8,400 nt of DNA from contig JAJXZK010000404.1 in the NCBI GenBank assembly GCA_021780095.1, positions 1 through 8,400 of the forward strand, read 5' to 3'. This document shows positions 7,625-8,400 of this stretch, piece after piece (within the stretch, counting starts at the first letter, position 1; each line of letters begins with the position of its first letter). The notes under the pieces are model-generated. The model worked only from the letters and a program-made list of their open reading frames with translations. It was not told the origin of the DNA and made no database searches. The stretch comes from Acidobacteriota bacterium. GTDB taxonomy: Bacteria; Acidobacteriota; Terriglobia; Terriglobales; Acidobacteriaceae. The translations under genes and the position numbers were made by a program.

Positions 7625-7701
7625 AGATTGCTTAGAGGGGCAAAAACCGCGGAAGGTTTCGCAACGACTGCCCAATTCCAAGGAAAATCTTTGGCGTGCA
7701 T
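7621..7701 (-). CDS. candidate 26-codon leader ORF overlapping the protease start
   Basis: ATG at 7701 has the best ribosome-binding site in this region (AAGGA, 7 bases before it) and opens 26 codons (MHAKDFPWNWAVVAKP..., ending LSNL). Its TGA stop overlaps the proposed GTG start of the protease gene as GTGA, the usual layout of translationally coupled genes. The GTG has no good ribosome-binding site of its own, so ribosomes finishing the leader could re-initiate there. The peptide has no signal and no run of one amino acid that would suggest an attenuator. It is in a different frame from the protease. If the protease really begins at 7813 or 7951, this ORF is only a shadow. Confidence 0.35.
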   Translation of the reverse strand: MHAKDFPWNWAVVAKPSAVFAPLSNL

Positions 7702-7966
7702 GTTCAAATCCTTCAAAGAATGCGGCGAGAGGGGTTGGATCGATGTTCTGGCCTAACAGAGCCAGGCGGAGCAACCTGGGACTTCGGGTCATTGGAAAGG
7801 AGAACTGGGTCATCAGGGTTTCTCCCACATCGCGGAAGCGAGGTTTGGGGCACCCATAATTGCGGTGCAAAGTGAGATCGGGGTCACACGCCAATTTACC
7901 AGAACGCATTACAATTTGAGGCCAGGTGAAGAGCTTAATTTCGGATGTCATCGTAGGGAGACCGCC
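7702..7966. promoter_or_regulatory. divergent intergenic region between protease and lectin-like genes
   Basis: This 265-bp spacer should hold promoters for both directions. TACAAT at 7910-7915 is a fair rightward -10 element 52 bases before the lectin-like ATG, but no good -35 precedes it. The leftward frame of the protease stays open through the spacer. Rare-looking codons (AGG, AGA, CGA, TTA) in its promoter-distal part argue that it is untranslated. Copy B of the dispersed repeat sits in the middle. Confidence 0.3.
7820..7855 (-). repeat. gapped dispersed repeat, copy B, with stem-loop
   Basis: On the minus strand this reads GGGTGCCC, five bases, CTCGCT, nine bases, TGGGAGAA, matching copy A at 4221-4255 block for block. 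It can also fold: CCCA and TCGC (right side) pair with TGGG and GCGA around a four-base loop (7834-7837), with unpaired bases between the two stems. Position between divergent genes rules out a role as a terminator for the neighbouring genes in the usual sense. A short palindromic (REP-like) element is more likely. Confidence 0.5.
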
Positions 7967-8400
7967 ATGATTCGTGCAGCCTTGTTGAGCCTCTTGCTTT
8001 CAATCCCGCTCTGGTCACAGAGCCGTGATTTCACTGTGACGCCATCGAACGGATGGCTGGATACGGGCATGGTTGTGGATGCCGGCGACACATTGCACGT
8101 GACGGCGACCGGGCAATTGCAGTATACGAATGCCCGACAGCCCAATGGCCCCGCTGGCTTGCCACGCGCTTTTACCGATCTATTGCGTGCGATGGCGGTA
8201 AACGATGCGGGCCGTGGAGCATTGGTGGGGCGGATTGGATCGAGCGATGCAGCGCGGCCGTTTCTGGTGGGTGAGTCGCTCAATTACCATGCGCCGATCG
8301 CCGGGCACCTCTACCTGTCCATCAACCAGACAATGTTTGACCAGGCGACAGGCTCCTATCGCGTGATCGTGCAACTGACGCACGCAGCCAAGGCGGTGAA
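7967..8400 (+). CDS. secreted protein with LecA/PA-I lectin-like domain (C-terminus outside window)
   Basis: ATG at 7967 follows AGGGAG by 6 bases and opens 144 codons to the window edge. Residues 1-18 (MIRAALLSLLLSIPLWSQ) form a Sec signal. The mature start reads FTVTPSNGWLDTGMVVDAGDTLHVTATGQLQY, as strand blocks FTVTPSNGWLDTG (22-34), VDAGDTLHVTATG (37-49), GALVGRIGSSD (86-96), FLVGES (100-105) and GHLYLSINQ (114-122). The order 'W-DTG, GD-L-V-A-G, G-L-GRIG, G-LYL-N' is the pattern of galactose-binding-like domains related to the PA-I lectin (LecA), common in environmental bacteria as a carbohydrate-binding module. Calcium and sugar-binding residues cannot be judged with the C-terminus missing. 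It is divergent from the M48 protease gene. Export is well supported; the domain call is from pattern memory. Confidence 0.75.
   Translation, partial: MIRAALLSLLLSIPLWSQSRDFTVTPSNGWLDTGMVVDAGDTLHVTATGQLQYTNARQPNGPAGLPRAFTDLLRAMAVNDAGRGALVGRIGSSDAARPFLVGESLNYHAPIAGHLYLSINQTMFDQATGSYRVIVQLTHAAKAV

Noticed and set aside
7625..7951. 109-codon N-terminal extension of the M48 protease frame from ATG 7951
   Set aside because: There is no ribosome-binding site at 7951, codon use is atypical, a dispersed repeat lies inside, and the signal peptide would be internal. A start at 7813 remains possible.

Overview
The window looks like chromosomal DNA of a soil acidobacterium, probably class Terriglobia (Granulicella/Terriglobus/Edaphobacter-like). 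The base composition is fairly GC-rich. The strongest clue is the 133-residue cupin at 2327-2728: as far as I remember that sequence, it matches the manganese-dependent hydroxynitrile lyase of Granulicella tundricola closely, including every metal ligand. I could run no search, so the taxonomy is inference.

Layout. A left-pointing pair opens the window: a small, very charged 42-residue ORF (1012-1140) and a Tat-exported TIM-barrel, glycoside-hydrolase-like protein that runs off the left edge (1-931). A divergent promoter region (1141-1306) carrying a perfect inverted repeat separates them from a right-pointing two-gene operon: an aldo/keto reductase (1307-2302) and the hydroxynitrile-lyase-type cupin (2327-2728). 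That operon ends in a hairpin plus T-run that overlaps the last codons of the next, convergent gene. Three left-pointing genes follow, each with its own spacer: a Tat-exported 455-residue protein resembling the DUF3863/DUF3864 family (2762-4129), a lipoprotein with a fibronectin-III-like domain and a predicted beta-propeller (4284-5819), and an exported M48 zinc metalloprotease with a C-terminal PsbP/Mog1-like domain (6167-7624). A right-pointing secreted protein with a LecA/PA-I-like domain starts at 7967 and leaves the window at the right edge.

Function. Five of the seven full-size genes carry export signals (two Tat, one lipobox, two Sec), so this is mostly an envelope and secretome neighbourhood, probably concerned with polysaccharide and surface-protein turnover. 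The reductase-cupin pair is the only clearly cytoplasmic metabolic unit and probably handles carbonyl compounds.

Non-coding signals. Two copies of a gapped repeat of about 35 bp lie in spacers at 4221-4255 and 7820-7855. Tandem hairpins lie downstream of the protease gene. A 26-codon leader ORF with a good ribosome-binding site overlaps the protease's proposed GTG start by four bases. I see no CRISPR array, tRNA, rRNA, insertion sequence, phage gene or recognisable defence system, and no clear undescribed multi-gene system. The most unusual items are the leader-ORF arrangement, the repeat pair, the hydroxynitrile lyase homologue and the charged microprotein.
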